Shown here: piece after piece, positions 1-8,027 of the stretch
How positions within the stretch are numbered: position 1 is the first letter of the stretch
How the letters are laid out: every line of letters starts with the position of its first letter
Assembly (NCBI RefSeq): GCF_014595945.1
Contig: NZ_JABXWU010000001.1
Span: 434,001-498,000, forward strand
Direction of reading: 5' to 3'
Source: Alkalibacillus aidingensis
Lineage (GTDB): Bacteria > Bacillota > Bacilli > Bacillales > Alkalibacillaceae
Length of the DNA stretch: 64,000 bases
The notes under the pieces: generated by a model
Database searches by the model: none
What the model was told of the DNA's origin: nothing
Seen by the model: only the letters and a program-made list of their open reading frames with translations
Program-made: the position numbers and the translations under genes

Positions 1-157
1 GCACCTTTTTGTATTTTTCTATCGAATAAGAAGGTTTCCGATGTAATTTTTCATAGGCCTTATTTAGTTTCCTGTACCTTTTCTTAAGATCATTTTCAAA
101 ACCAATAAGTTCTTTATGAAGACTATCATTCTTGTTAACTTCATCAAAAAAACCCAT
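1..157 (-). CDS. Hypothetical protein, N-terminal fragment cut by the window edge
   Basis: The first 52 residues of a minus-strand gene are visible. It starts at an ATG (155–157) behind a G-rich ribosome binding site (161–170) and has no stop before the window edge. It begins MGFFDEVNKND and continues as a charged, Lys-rich, probably helical segment (KKRYRKLNKAYEKL). No signal peptide or membrane segment is seen. I do not recognise the family, and the missing C-terminus prevents a functional call. Confidence 0.6.
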   Translation of the reverse strand, partial: MGFFDEVNKNDSLHKELIGFENDLKKRYRKLNKAYEKLHRKPSYSIEKYKKV

Positions 158-462
158 TAATCCCACCCCCTATTATGATTCAAAATCAAACAGATTCTTC
201 TAGATTAAATACGACATATAGTAAATTAATTCCTTTTCCAATTCAAAAAACTTCATAAAAATTTGACTAAAGACATTCTTAATTCCAATCATTTCATTAT
301 ATTCAATGATCATCATGTTTATGTTGGACGAGTCTATAACTGTCTAGACGGGAAACAGGCCTTTGATTAGTAATTTATACAAGCTAAACTAAACAAACGC
401 CCTGGCACACAAAATTGTGATACATACATTAGTGGTGTAAACACAAATAAGGAGGAATTCAA
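158..462. other. 305-bp intergenic region upstream of a YjcZ-like gene
   Basis: This AT-rich spacer separates two divergent genes. Near its right end, CATACATTA (423–431) fits the CATANNNTA −10 of the mother-cell sigma factors SigE/SigK, which would suit the spore-type gene that follows. No matching −35 element (AC about 17 bp upstream) is present, so the promoter call is weak. I see no hairpin, repeat or further ORF with a ribosome binding site. Confidence 0.35.
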
Positions 463-567
463 ATGACTAAAGCTGGATATGGATATGGCGGCGGCTTTGC
501 GTTAGTCGTTGTATTATTCATTTTACTAATTATTATTGGTGCTTCTTGGGGTTATGGTGGTTACTAA
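463..567 (+). CDS. YjcZ/SscA-like small sporulation protein (34 aa)
   Basis: A 34-residue ORF sits 12 nt behind a strong GGAGGA site (451–456). The product has a Gly/Tyr-rich head ([12 protein letters not shown]), a single hydrophobic helix (about residues 12–27, [13 protein letters not shown]) and a Gly/Tyr tail. This is the architecture of the YjcZ family, tiny membrane-inserted spore proteins of Bacillaceae; family members such as SscA affect spore-coat assembly. A second copy of 29 residues lies at 42745–42834. A strong terminator follows directly, so the gene is monocistronic. Function beyond the family assignment is inference. Confidence 0.8.
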   Translation: MTKAGYGYGGGFALVVVLFILLIIIGASWGYGGY

Positions 568-579
568 GTTTTAAATGTA

Positions 580-617
580 AAAAAGTAGCCAGTTTTAGAT
601 TACTGGCTACTTTTTTT
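580..617. terminator. Bidirectional rho-independent terminator
   Basis: A perfect stem with left arm AAGTAGCCAGT and right arm ACTGGCTACTT is flanked by A-rich sequence on the left and seven T on the right. It ends the small plus-strand gene and lies just past the stop of the convergent oxidoreductase at 623. Confidence 0.9.
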
Positions 618-622
618 GATCA

Positions 623-1624
623 TTAATTTCCATCAACTATATCCTTTAATATTTCGTAGGATCGCTTCTGTTTATTAGGGTCATAAATATAGGAAACAGC
701 CATTAGCTCTTGAACATCATACTTCTCTTGAAATCTTGTTAACTGCTTCTTCACCGTTTCCTTGCTGCCTAGAAGCGTCATGCTCGACATTGAAGTAGCT
801 GCGATCCTTTCTCGCTCTGACCAAAGTCCATCCATACTTTCAACAGGGGGACTTAATGGATTTTGTGAACCTCGAACGACATTTAGAAAGAATTGCTGCA
901 TCGTTGTAGATTCAAATTCCGCTTCCTCATCACTTTCAGCAGCTATGACATTCAAACAAACCATCATGTAAGGTGACTCTAGATACTTAGACGGCTGAAA
1001 TTGCTGACGATAGATAGAGATGGCCTCTTCCATAAATCTCGGTGCAAAATGAGATGCAAATACATAAGGTAAGCCTAATTGTGCAGCTAGGCGAGCAGAG
1101 TCTGGTGACGAACCAAGAATATAAATAGGGACTTTTGTATTTACACCAGGATAAGCTTTAACATAGCCTTGCTTATCCTCTGGCCCGAAATACTTTAATA
1201 GCTCATTGACGTCATCTGGAAATGCATATACAGAATCATTTTGTGATCTTCTAATTGCACTTGCTGTTAATTGGTCAGTACCAGGGGCCCTTCCTAACCC
1301 CAAATCTAAACGATCTGGATAAATTGTTGCCATCGTGCCAAACTGCTCAGCAACAATTAATGGTGAGTGATTAGGTAACATGACTCCACCTGAGCCAATT
1401 CGCATATGATTCGTATTCTCTAAAGTATGTTTAATTAAAATAGACGTTGCTGAGCTAACTAACGTTGGCGAATTGTGGTGTTCTGCAATCCAATAGCGTG
1501 AATAACCCATATTTTCAGTCGCTTGGGCTAGATCAACCATAGCATCAATTGCTTCTTTTGATCCTTGACCTTTTCTAATTGGAGCAAGATTTAAAACAGA
1601 GACTGGAATGTTTGTATTTGCCAT
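623..1624 (-). CDS. LLM-class (luciferase-like) flavin-dependent oxidoreductase
   Basis: A 333-residue bacterial-luciferase-fold protein of the single-component LLM group, which uses FMN (or F420 in other phyla). Family hallmarks are SRYWIAEHH near residue 45, RIGSGGVMLPNHSPLIVAEQF, the Asp-Leu-Gly-Leu-Gly-Arg segment (RLDLGLGRAPG) and a C-terminal loop (LLGSKETVKKQL). I chose the ATG at 1624 because the ATG six codons upstream lies within the AAAGGAATT ribosome binding site. The substrate is unknown. A paralogue lies at 2448–3509 with a DUF421 gene between them. The convergent neighbour shares its terminator. Confidence 0.85.
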   Translation of the reverse strand: MANTNIPVSVLNLAPIRKGQGSKEAIDAMVDLAQATENMGYSRYWIAEHHNSPTLVSSATSILIKHTLENTNHMRIGSGGVMLPNHSPLIVAEQFGTMATIYPDRLDLGLGRAPGTDQLTASAIRRSQNDSVYAFPDDVNELLKYFGPEDKQGYVKAYPGVNTKVPIYILGSSPDSARLAAQLGLPYVFASHFAPRFMEEAISIYRQQFQPSKYLESPYMMVCLNVIAAESDEEAEFESTTMQQFFLNVVRGSQNPLSPPVESMDGLWSERERIAATSMSSMTLLGSKETVKKQLTRFQEKYDVQELMAVSYIYDPNKQKRSYEILKDIVDGN

Positions 1625-1719
1625 GTTAATAATTCCTTTCATGTTGTGAATTCATAATTTATCGTATCAGTTTAGGAAAGATTAACAAACTTAAATGCTT
1701 ACTATTAATTAGGGCCAAT

Positions 1720-2418
1720 TTAATTAGTCATTCGGTCATCCTTTTTATCAATATATAGTGAACCATCTTGTTGGATCTCCCCGTAAAACACTTGGTCAAT
1801 CGTTTGAATCCCTTTATTTTCTAACTGTTTTAATAACCATTTGTGGTCCAGGTTTAATCTCTTAAGGTTATTTTTATTTATTAACCCATCAGTAATAACT
1901 TCAGTTGCTGCTGGATAAACTTTTTCTTTAATAGCAATATTCAAATCCTCTTTTGTAACAGATTGTCTAAGATCCTTCTTCAACACAGACAATTGACCAC
2001 TAGTTTCAAAAACCGCATAATCAACATCCTTAATACTGAATACGCCCTTCTGTCTTAATAGCGTAGTAAGAGAGTCTATGTCAAGTCGAGTTGATTGAAG
2101 TGAATTCTCCATAATCTTCCCATCCTTGATAACTATGATCGGTTCACCTGTTGTGATTTTCCTAGCTTTTTTCGACTTGATATCAATATATCCCATTAAT
2201 AAGGTGAAAATAGTCCATCCCATCAAGGCAATAATGCCGTTTCTAATACTAAGACTTGAGTCCACTGCTAAACTAGCTGTAATCGAACCAATTGAAATAG
2301 CTGAAACAAAGTTAAAAAACGTCATTTGACTAATTTCTTTTCTTCCCATGATTCTAGCAAGAATGAATAAGATTACGAACGCAACAGTGATTCTAATGAT
2401 TAATTCGGTAAGTTCCAT
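1720..2418 (-). CDS. DUF421 (YetF-type) membrane protein
   Basis: A 232-residue protein with about three N-terminal membrane helices (from MELTELIIRITVAFVILF) containing the family segment RIMGRKEISQMTFFNFVSAISIGS. A cytoplasmic DUF421 region follows (EPIIVIKDGKIMENSL, LDIDSLTTLLRQKGVFS, DYAVFETSG). It resembles the long YetF form. The ATG at 2418 has a good GGAAGG site; an upstream in-frame ATG at 2451 would overlap the preceding gene. The gap to the oxidoreductase stop is 29 bp, so the two are probably cotranscribed. The biochemical role of DUF421 proteins is unsettled. A shorter paralogue is at 22817–23407. Confidence 0.8.
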   Translation of the reverse strand: MELTELIIRITVAFVILFILARIMGRKEISQMTFFNFVSAISIGSITASLAVDSSLSIRNGIIALMGWTIFTLLMGYIDIKSKKARKITTGEPIIVIKDGKIMENSLQSTRLDIDSLTTLLRQKGVFSIKDVDYAVFETSGQLSVLKKDLRQSVTKEDLNIAIKEKVYPAATEVITDGLINKNNLKRLNLDHKWLLKQLENKGIQTIDQVFYGEIQQDGSLYIDKKDDRMTN

Positions 2419-2447
2419 GACTACCTTCCTTCCTAATTCCCATATAC

Positions 2448-3509
2448 TCATTTAATGGTTAAATCCATTGAGTATATTTTAACCATAATAGGAAGTATTA
2501 TATATTTGTTATGAGAAAGTGAGAAAGCTTCAGCTATTAATTGATATGAACGAACCTTGGCATCAAAATCGTCAATATGGGTGATGATTAAAAATTCGTC
2601 TACTTGATACATGTTAATATATTTGATTAACTGTTCCTTAACCTGTGCAGGTGTACCAATAATCGCCCTCTTTCTATTTTCCTTCATAACATGAATGTCC
2701 TCTTCATTTAACGCACGCTGTCTCACCTCATTAATGGATGGAACGACGGTATCCCTTCCCTTTCCAACATTTAATAGCCAGAGGTCTTGGCTGAGTGCAA
2801 GCTCTTCTGCTTCGTCTTGTGTATCAGCACAGACCACAAAAATACAGACGTTCGTTTGTGGTTGACTCAAGCCAGTAGATGGTTTAAACCTTTTACGATA
2901 CTCGTTGATGGCCTTAATCCCTTGATTAGGATTAATGAAATGTCCATATGTAAACCCTATTCCTAGACTTGCTGCATGTTTTGCCGAACGTTCGGATAAC
3001 CCTAATACCCACATATCAGGCACAGCCTCAACTCTTGGTCCTGCTTTTACCGTTCGATACGGGTGATCCTGATCAAGCGAATTATGTAAAAATCCTTGTA
3101 AATCCTTTAATTGTCTCGGAAATGAACCAAGATTTGAGGACTTACCATCTGTCAATGCTAGTCTTACTTTCTCTGGACCTCCTGGTGATCTGCCAATACC
3201 CAAATCGATTCTTCCTGGGTAAAATGCAGATAACATTTTAAAATTCTCCGCTACTTTTAGTGGGCTATATTGTGGTAGAAGTACACCACCAGAACCCACT
3301 CGTATCTCATTGGTATGTGCGGCAACTTGACCAATCAGCAATTCTGGCGCAGTTGCAGCCAGGCCATTAGTACTATGGTGTTCGGCTATCCAATAGCGAT
3401 AATAGCCAAGCTGCTCTGTTATTTTGGCTAATTCAACAGTATGATTTAATGCTTCTTGAGCAGTACTTCCCCTTGATATAGGAGATTGGTCGAGTACACT
3501 TAATTTCAT
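2448..3509 (-). CDS. LLM-class flavin-dependent oxidoreductase, second copy
   Basis: A 353-residue luciferase-fold protein with the same landmarks as the 623–1624 paralogue: YRYWIAEHHS near residue 40, RVGSGGVLLPQYSPLKVAENF and RIDLGIGRSPGGPEKVR. It carries an extra, poorly conserved hydrophobic tail of about 25 residues (YIILPIMVKIYSMDL) that the paralogue lacks, perhaps from loss of an earlier stop. It is the first gene of a probable three-gene unit (this gene, the DUF421 gene, the second oxidoreductase). A small-molecule or flavin-dependent detoxification role is possible but not shown. Confidence 0.85.
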   Translation of the reverse strand: MKLSVLDQSPISRGSTAQEALNHTVELAKITEQLGYYRYWIAEHHSTNGLAATAPELLIGQVAAHTNEIRVGSGGVLLPQYSPLKVAENFKMLSAFYPGRIDLGIGRSPGGPEKVRLALTDGKSSNLGSFPRQLKDLQGFLHNSLDQDHPYRTVKAGPRVEAVPDMWVLGLSERSAKHAASLGIGFTYGHFINPNQGIKAINEYRKRFKPSTGLSQPQTNVCIFVVCADTQDEAEELALSQDLWLLNVGKGRDTVVPSINEVRQRALNEEDIHVMKENRKRAIIGTPAQVKEQLIKYINMYQVDEFLIITHIDDFDAKVRSYQLIAEAFSLSHNKYIILPIMVKIYSMDLTIK

Positions 3510-3605
3510 TGTTGATTCCTCTCATTCATTGATGGTTGTGATTTTTATCTTATCATCTTCTACTACGATCCTTAACTAAAGCGCATAGAATTCAAATCAC
3601 TTTGA

Positions 3606-4493
3606 TTAACTACTCGTCATAACACCCCCATTGACATGAATAATTTGACCAGTAACATAGTTTGAATCATCACTTGCTAAATAAACATACGCTGGTGCTA
3701 ACTCATAAGGCTGACCGGCTCTTTTTAAAGGAGTGTTGTATCCAAACGTTTTCATATCCTCTGCAGGAAAACTTGCCGGAATAATCGGTGTCCAAACCGG
3801 ACCTGGTGCTACACCGTTTACGCGTATACCATAATCAGCTAAGTCTAAAGCTAATGATCGAGTAAATGTAGTATTGGCCCCTTTGGATGTTGAATAATCC
3901 AAATTACCCTTCTGGCCCTCATAAGCAACTGCTGAAGTCGTATTAATGATCGAACTCCCTGCTTTTAGATAAGGTAATGCTGCCTTTGATAGGAAAAAAT
4001 AGGAGTATACATTGGATTGAAATACCCTTTGAAGTTGTTCGGCTGTGATATCTGTTAACATATTTTGAGGATACGCCTCTGCACAGTTATTGACGACAAC
4101 ATCAATCTTTCCAAATGTTGAAAGCGTTTGGCTGACTACATAGTTACTCGTTTCTTCTTGCCCTAGATCCCCAGGTATTGCTATGCAACGTTGGCCTATC
4201 TCCTCTATTCGTTGTTTGGTCTGTTCGGCATCTTTATGTTCATTTAAATAAATGATTACAATATTAGCGCCTTCCTTGGCAAACGCATAAGCAGTCGCTC
4301 TTCCGATACCACTATCTCCTCCTGAAATAATAGCTACCTTGTCCTTTAATTTTCCCGTTGGTTGAACATAAGGGGATTCTGATATAGGTCTAGGTTCCAT
4401 TAAATATTCAAGTCCCGGATGGTATTTTTGATGTTGTGCTGGAAACTGAACGGGAATTCTCTCCACCTTTTCAACGTATTCATCCTGATTCAT
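3606..4493 (-). CDS. Short-chain dehydrogenase/reductase, stress-type (YdaD/YhdF-like)
   Basis: A 295-residue SDR with an N-terminal extension of about 45 residues (KYHPGLEYLMEPRP) typical of the general-stress SDR branch. The cofactor motif GGDSGIGRA follows near residue 58. NNCAEAYP is a variant of NNAG. The active site is Ser (TTSAVAYEG) plus YSTSKG (Tyr and Lys). The C-terminus ends with VTGQIIHVNGG. It should be a cytoplasmic NAD(P)-dependent oxidoreductase; the substrate cannot be read from sequence. It stands alone, 96 bp from the oxidoreductase gene. Confidence 0.85.
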   Translation of the reverse strand: MNQDEYVEKVERIPVQFPAQHQKYHPGLEYLMEPRPISESPYVQPTGKLKDKVAIISGGDSGIGRATAYAFAKEGANIVIIYLNEHKDAEQTKQRIEEIGQRCIAIPGDLGQEETSNYVVSQTLSTFGKIDVVVNNCAEAYPQNMLTDITAEQLQRVFQSNVYSYFFLSKAALPYLKAGSSIINTTSAVAYEGQKGNLDYSTSKGANTTFTRSLALDLADYGIRVNGVAPGPVWTPIIPASFPAEDMKTFGYNTPLKRAGQPYELAPAYVYLASDDSNYVTGQIIHVNGGVMTSS

Positions 4494-4553
4494 ACTCGAT
4501 CTCCTTTATATATTAGTGTAAGTACTGCTTTACAATATGTGATTCAACTTATT

Positions 4554-4928
4554 TTATTGACTCTCACGCTTCAAATAATCCACGAGCTTCGTTCCAACTC
4601 CGACAAATGTTTCCAGAATTGCTTGCGCTCCTGCAATGGATAGAACAAATATTACTGGGAGCGCAATATTGGGTATAAGTAGATAACCAATCGCAATAAA
4701 AATAGCACTCCAAACACCTGCACACCAATAACAATTTAATAAATAGCCGAATTTGGATGTTGGTACCTTCTTGACTTTCTCAAGCCCATAGTCATCTTTA
4801 ATCTTTTTTCTCTTTAAAAAAGGTTCCCTAATAAATTCGGTTATTTTGTCAAATACAATTAAATGTGTAAATCGATAACTCGCTAATATGATCATTAAAT
4901 AAGTCATCCAATCAAGTTGTTCTAACAT
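4554..4928 (-). CDS. DUF1360 (YngL-like) membrane protein
   Basis: A 124-residue protein with a hydrophobic N-terminus (TYLMIILASYRFTHLIVFD), the family signature SYRFTHLIVFDKITEFIREPF, a conserved CYWCAGVW motif near residue 66 and two more membrane helices. DUF1360 proteins such as B. subtilis YngL are small integral membrane proteins associated with sporulation in some Bacilli, with no known activity. The gene is apparently monocistronic, with its start at 4928 behind AAAGGAGC. Confidence 0.75.
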   Translation of the reverse strand: MLEQLDWMTYLMIILASYRFTHLIVFDKITEFIREPFLKRKKIKDDYGLEKVKKVPTSKFGYLLNCYWCAGVWSAIFIAIGYLLIPNIALPVIFVLSIAGAQAILETFVGVGTKLVDYLKRESQ

Positions 4929-4998
4929 AAGAAAGCTCCTTTTAACTTAGTATTTATTAATTTTTAACTAAACTTAAACTTCATGCACCTTAAACAGA

Positions 4999-5030
4999 AA
5001 AAACACGACCCCAATTGGAATCGTGTTTTT
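4999..5030 (-). terminator. Rho-independent terminator of nirK
   Basis: An inverted repeat AAAAACACGA / TCGTGTTTTT lies 24 bp past the nirK stop. On the minus strand the stem is followed by a T-rich run. Confidence 0.8.
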
Positions 5031-5053
5031 AATAACCTTTCTAGATACTTTAA

Positions 5054-6091
5054 TTATTCAGTTACCTCTAAAAGAGCAGCCGCTCCTTTTTCGACATGGT
5101 CAAATTGGTGAGTAACAACTTTGTATGTTCCTGCTTCTTCTACAGTGAATTCAACAACCGCTCCTCCACTAGCTGGGAGTGTCACTGTTTGTAACCCTTT
5201 CATATGGTTCTCTGGATTACCATCAATGTAAACGTCATCTAGGACGGTGCCAACAACATGGAATGAACTTATTTCATTTGGTCCCACATTGTTAATATAC
5301 ATTCTAATGGTTTCTCCCACTTTGGCTTGTAATGGCTCATCTTTTAGAGCTTTAGTGGTACCGTTAGTATTAATATCATCTTCATTTAGTGCTTTTGCTG
5401 AGAAAACGACTTGTGTTGGCTCTTCATTCATCATTGCATCTAAATCATCATAGGGATACCATTCGTTTTGAATTAACGCAAATTCACGGTCTACCTGATC
5501 ATCAGTTGGATAACCATCTTCCGGCATAACAATGATCACGCCATGCATCCCGTTAGCTATATGTCTTAATACAGAGTCTGTTCCACAATGATACATAAAT
5601 ACACCAGGACTATCTGCCGTATAGGTGAATGTACCTTCTTCGTTAGGCATCACGTTGGCAAATTTTTTATCCGGTGCCGCTTTAACAGCGTGGAAATCCA
5701 TGCTATGTGGTACGGCAGGGTCTAAATTTTCTAGTGTGAAATTAATCGTATCACCTTCATTAACTACCACTAATGGGCCAGGTGCTTCCCCATTAAATGT
5801 CCAAGCTTTGTAATTAACACCTTTATCGATCTCAATGTCCGTTATTTGTGAAGTCATTTTAATATTGACTTCATCTTCACTTACTCTTTCCATTTCAACA
5901 GGAACTGGTTCTTGATTCAACCCTTCGTGAGGTTCAAAGGTATTCGGTTCATCCTGCTCATCAGTTTCTTCAGTTTCACTTTGATTCACATCGTCATTCT
6001 TCGCATCATCATTACTTTGAAATCCATAGATACTTACCATAACCACAAGGACAGAGACAGTTAATAATAAAATAAATAGTCCCTTTTTCAT
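5054..6091 (-). CDS. nirK: Copper-containing nitrite reductase (NirK type)
   Basis: A 345-residue membrane-anchored exported protein with one N-terminal helix (residues 5–23) and an acidic linker, followed by two cupredoxin domains. It would reduce nitrite to NO outside the membrane. All expected residues are present: type 1 copper H129, C169, H177, M182; type 2 copper H134, H168, H328; catalytic D132 (PHSMDFH) and H278 (SSFHVVG). Val280 replaces the Ile seen next to the catalytic His in proteobacterial NirK; from memory Geobacillus NirK shares this. The spacing H-x2-D-x-H and C-x7-H-x4-M fits the family. An FNR-like box precedes it. It is divergent from a putative NO reductase operon. A different multicopper oxidase activity is unlikely given the intact nitrite site. 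Confidence 0.88.
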   Translation of the reverse strand: MKKGLFILLLTVSVLVVMVSIYGFQSNDDAKNDDVNQSETEETDEQDEPNTFEPHEGLNQEPVPVEMERVSEDEVNIKMTSQITDIEIDKGVNYKAWTFNGEAPGPLVVVNEGDTINFTLENLDPAVPHSMDFHAVKAAPDKKFANVMPNEEGTFTYTADSPGVFMYHCGTDSVLRHIANGMHGVIIVMPEDGYPTDDQVDREFALIQNEWYPYDDLDAMMNEEPTQVVFSAKALNEDDINTNGTTKALKDEPLQAKVGETIRMYINNVGPNEISSFHVVGTVLDDVYIDGNPENHMKGLQTVTLPASGGAVVEFTVEEAGTYKVVTHQFDHVEKGAAALLEVTE

Positions 6092-6145
6092 CTTGATCCC
6101 TCCAACTTAGTTATTAGTAAGAGAAGGAAGTATGCTCCCTTTTCT

Positions 6146-6197
6146 TACTTTTATCTTAAGAGAGAACAGGGTTTGTATTTGTGAAATAGTTCACAAA
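6146..6197 (-). promoter_or_regulatory. FNR-type promoter of nirK
   Basis: A perfect palindrome TGTGA-N6-TCACA (6180–6195, extended by TT/AA to 6178–6197) matches the B. subtilis FNR consensus. On the minus strand a −10-like TAAGAT occupies 6153–6158, which places the start near 6146 and the dyad centre at −41.5, the classic class II activator position. No −35 is needed in such promoters. It implies activation under oxygen limitation; a CRP-family NO sensor would fit equally. Confidence 0.75.
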
Positions 6198-6345
6198 TTA
6201 AGAGCTATTCTTTGTCTAAATAGTGAAATATCTTAAAAAGTGATTTATTCCGTCCGTTTTCGTTTATTTTACGTTTTCTTTCATAATGTTGTTGTCCTAG
6301 TAAAGACTATATAAAGATAAATGAACTTATTTAGGAGGAACAAAT

Positions 6346-6600
6346 ATGAGTGAGGAACTACGTGACTATATAAGTGTTGAAGATGAAGACGGTAATGAAA
6401 GGGAATTTTCAGTAGAAGCTATGTTTGATATGAATGAAGAATCTTACGCATTATTAAAAGATGAGAACGAAATATTCGTCATGAGGGTTGAAGATGAAGG
6501 TGATGATCAGTATTTGGTCCCGATTACTGACGATACAGAAAAAGAATCGATACTGGATGCCTATGAGGTGGCTATAGCTACAGAATTGGACGAGGAATAA
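6346..6600 (+). CDS. DUF1292 (YrzB-like) acidic protein
   Basis: An 84-residue, strongly acidic protein (YISVEDEDGNEREFSVEAMFDM near the start, a DEDGNE-type opening typical of DUF1292). It lies behind a good AGGAGGAAC site. It is cytoplasmic, with no membrane segment. The usual DUF1292 gene YrzB sits beside the Holliday-junction resolvase YrrK, so this is a stand-alone copy. It is separated by only 3 bp from the following unknown gene and is probably cotranscribed with it. Function is unknown. Confidence 0.75.
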   Translation: MSEELRDYISVEDEDGNEREFSVEAMFDMNEESYALLKDENEIFVMRVEDEGDDQYLVPITDDTEKESILDAYEVAIATELDEE

Positions 6601-6603
6601 TCG

Positions 6604-6984
6604 ATGGATCGAGAAAAATTAATTGAAACACTCCCTTCTCACATCAAACAGAAGTACATGAAAGAAGTTGAAGGAATGACATTCACCAAGAACTTTCGCT
6701 CAGCTACTGCTGAAGAGTGGTATATTTTTTTACCTAACTATCAGGATCCTATTAACTCTGGTGCAGCCGGTAAAGCCATTATTCATTATGACTTATTCGG
6801 AAATCGGGATGTTTTTATTAATACGACGATTATTTTCGATGATCCAAATCTTTATAACTCAGAGCTACATTCTCTTGTTTATTTGATTGCAGATGAAATT
6901 GTTAATCGTCTTGTGGGATATGCTGACACACTCCTCTCTGTCCATTCAGGCGAGAATTCCTTTCGAGCTGAATATATTCAATGA
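6604..6984 (+). CDS. Conserved-looking hypothetical protein (126 aa)
   Basis: I do not recognise this protein. It is a 126-residue soluble mixed alpha/beta sequence with a central stretch GAAGKAIIHYDLFGNRDVFINTTIIFDD and a helical C-terminal half (HSLVYLIADEIVNRLVGYADTLL). It has no Cys, signal peptide or membrane helix. It follows the DUF1292 gene by 3 bp and shares its transcription unit, between nirK and the NO reductase-like operon. Whether it has any role in nitrogen-oxide metabolism cannot be told from sequence. Confidence 0.6.
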   Translation: MDREKLIETLPSHIKQKYMKEVEGMTFTKNFRSATAEEWYIFLPNYQDPINSGAAGKAIIHYDLFGNRDVFINTTIIFDDPNLYNSELHSLVYLIADEIVNRLVGYADTLLSVHSGENSFRAEYIQ

Positions 6985-7012
6985 GTTGTGGTTTTATCTA
7001 CAGCTCATTGAT
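6979..7012 (+). terminator. Possible weak terminator
   Basis: An imperfect stem CAATGAGTTGT / ACAGCTCATTG overlaps the stop of the preceding gene. The T-tract after it is poor (ATTCCTCTCT), so termination is only probable. Confidence 0.4.
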
Positions 7013-7053
7013 TCCTCTCTCCCCTTCTATATTTTCTTAATTAATGAAATATT

Positions 7054-7105
7054 TTGACTAACAGTGACCTGGCTCACTTATAATTTAGGGTCAATTTGGT
7101 AAACT
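7054..7105 (+). promoter_or_regulatory. Promoter/operator of the NO reductase-like operon
   Basis: A dyad AGTGA-N6-TCACT (7063–7078) can be read in two ways. First, it sits inside the 19-bp spacer between TTGACT (7054–7059) and a perfect TATAAT (7079–7084), an operator position typical of MerR-family control or of repression. Second, its centre (7070.5) is exactly 41.5 bp upstream of a start at 7112 served by TAAACT (7100–7105), the same geometry as the FNR box of nirK. The dyad differs from the FNR consensus only at the two outer bases. Confidence 0.6.
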
Positions 7106-7145
7106 TCCTTTGAAATGTATTGAAAACAAAGGGGGTACTTAATTA

Positions 7146-8012
7146 TTGATTAAATATTTAGCTGGTTTTTCTATTTTGCTGACGTACATATTAATCGTTT
7201 TTGGTGGATATGTAGCTTCATCTGAGTCGGGAATGGGATGTGGACCTGAATGGCCACTTTGTAATGGAAAGGTTATTCCCACTTTGGAGGGTGAAACACT
7301 TATTGAATTTGGCCATAGGTTTGTCGGATTAATTCTAGTCTTTCTCATCGGGTTATTATTCATTCGTCTTCGTAAAGAATCACATAGTCAATTGATGTTA
7401 AAAGCTGCGAATTGGATGGTTGTCCTCCTTACAATTCAAGTGTTAGCTGGGGCGATTGTAGTTATTTTAGACCTTCCTCCGATCGTTGTAACACTTCACT
7501 TATTGGTAGCGATGTTATTTATTTCAATACTCATTTGGGTGTTTAGACAAGAACAACAAAGGAGAATCCATCTACCCTTCCAATTAGAGCGTCAATCTAT
7601 TAAAAGGAAATTAAATCTATTAATCTTCTTAGTCTTTTTAACAATTGGTTTAGGAGCTTATATTAAGCATCAGACATTCGGATTATCTTGTCATTGGTTA
7701 TATTGTGGAGATACTTTACTTCCTAGAGAGTTCCCTCAGTTACTACAGACACTCCACCGTTTTCTTGCTCTCGTGACACTACTCTATATATTCTATTTCT
7801 GCTTAATTTCCTACGCTAAGAAAATGGGAGCCTTTTTGAAAAGACGCTCCTTACTAATGGTCTTAGTCATTTTATTACAGTTATTAAGTGGAGTCTTGAC
7901 GATTGTTACAAGTATCAGCATCTCATGGGCCGTGATTCATTTAGCGATTGGAACCTTATTACTACTCGTGATCGTGGATACACGGATTCTACTAAACTCA
8001 CCTAATGAATAA
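7146..8012 (+). CDS. ctaA: Heme A synthase-like membrane protein (COX15/CtaA family)
   Basis: A 288-residue protein with about eight membrane helices in two four-helix halves. It begins at TTG behind a GGGGG site. It keeps the CtaA marks: an extracytoplasmic Cys pair in the first loop (C32 and C39, GMGCGPEWPLC), the catalytic E-x2-H-R (E54, H57, R58 in IEFGHR), heme-ligand His in each half (TLHLL, TLHRFLA, VIHLAIG) and a second Cys pair (LSCHWLYC). CtaA converts heme O to heme A in the membrane. It is the first gene of a tight five-gene operon, which suggests that the terminal enzyme encoded here carries an A-type heme. No ctaB gene is in the window. Confidence 0.8.
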   Translation: MIKYLAGFSILLTYILIVFGGYVASSESGMGCGPEWPLCNGKVIPTLEGETLIEFGHRFVGLILVFLIGLLFIRLRKESHSQLMLKAANWMVVLLTIQVLAGAIVVILDLPPIVVTLHLLVAMLFISILIWVFRQEQQRRIHLPFQLERQSIKRKLNLLIFLVFLTIGLGAYIKHQTFGLSCHWLYCGDTLLPREFPQLLQTLHRFLALVTLLYIFYFCLISYAKKMGAFLKRRSLLMVLVILLQLLSGVLTIVTSISISWAVIHLAIGTLLLLVIVDTRILLNSPNE

Positions 8013-8027
8013 AAGGAGGAATCGAAT

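Noticed and set aside
5054-6091. NirK seemed to lack the catalytic His because the HGD segment of proteobacterial enzymes is absent
   Set aside because: Re-alignment places the catalytic His in SSFHVVG (H278), as in AniA/Geobacillus-type enzymes, so the active site is complete.
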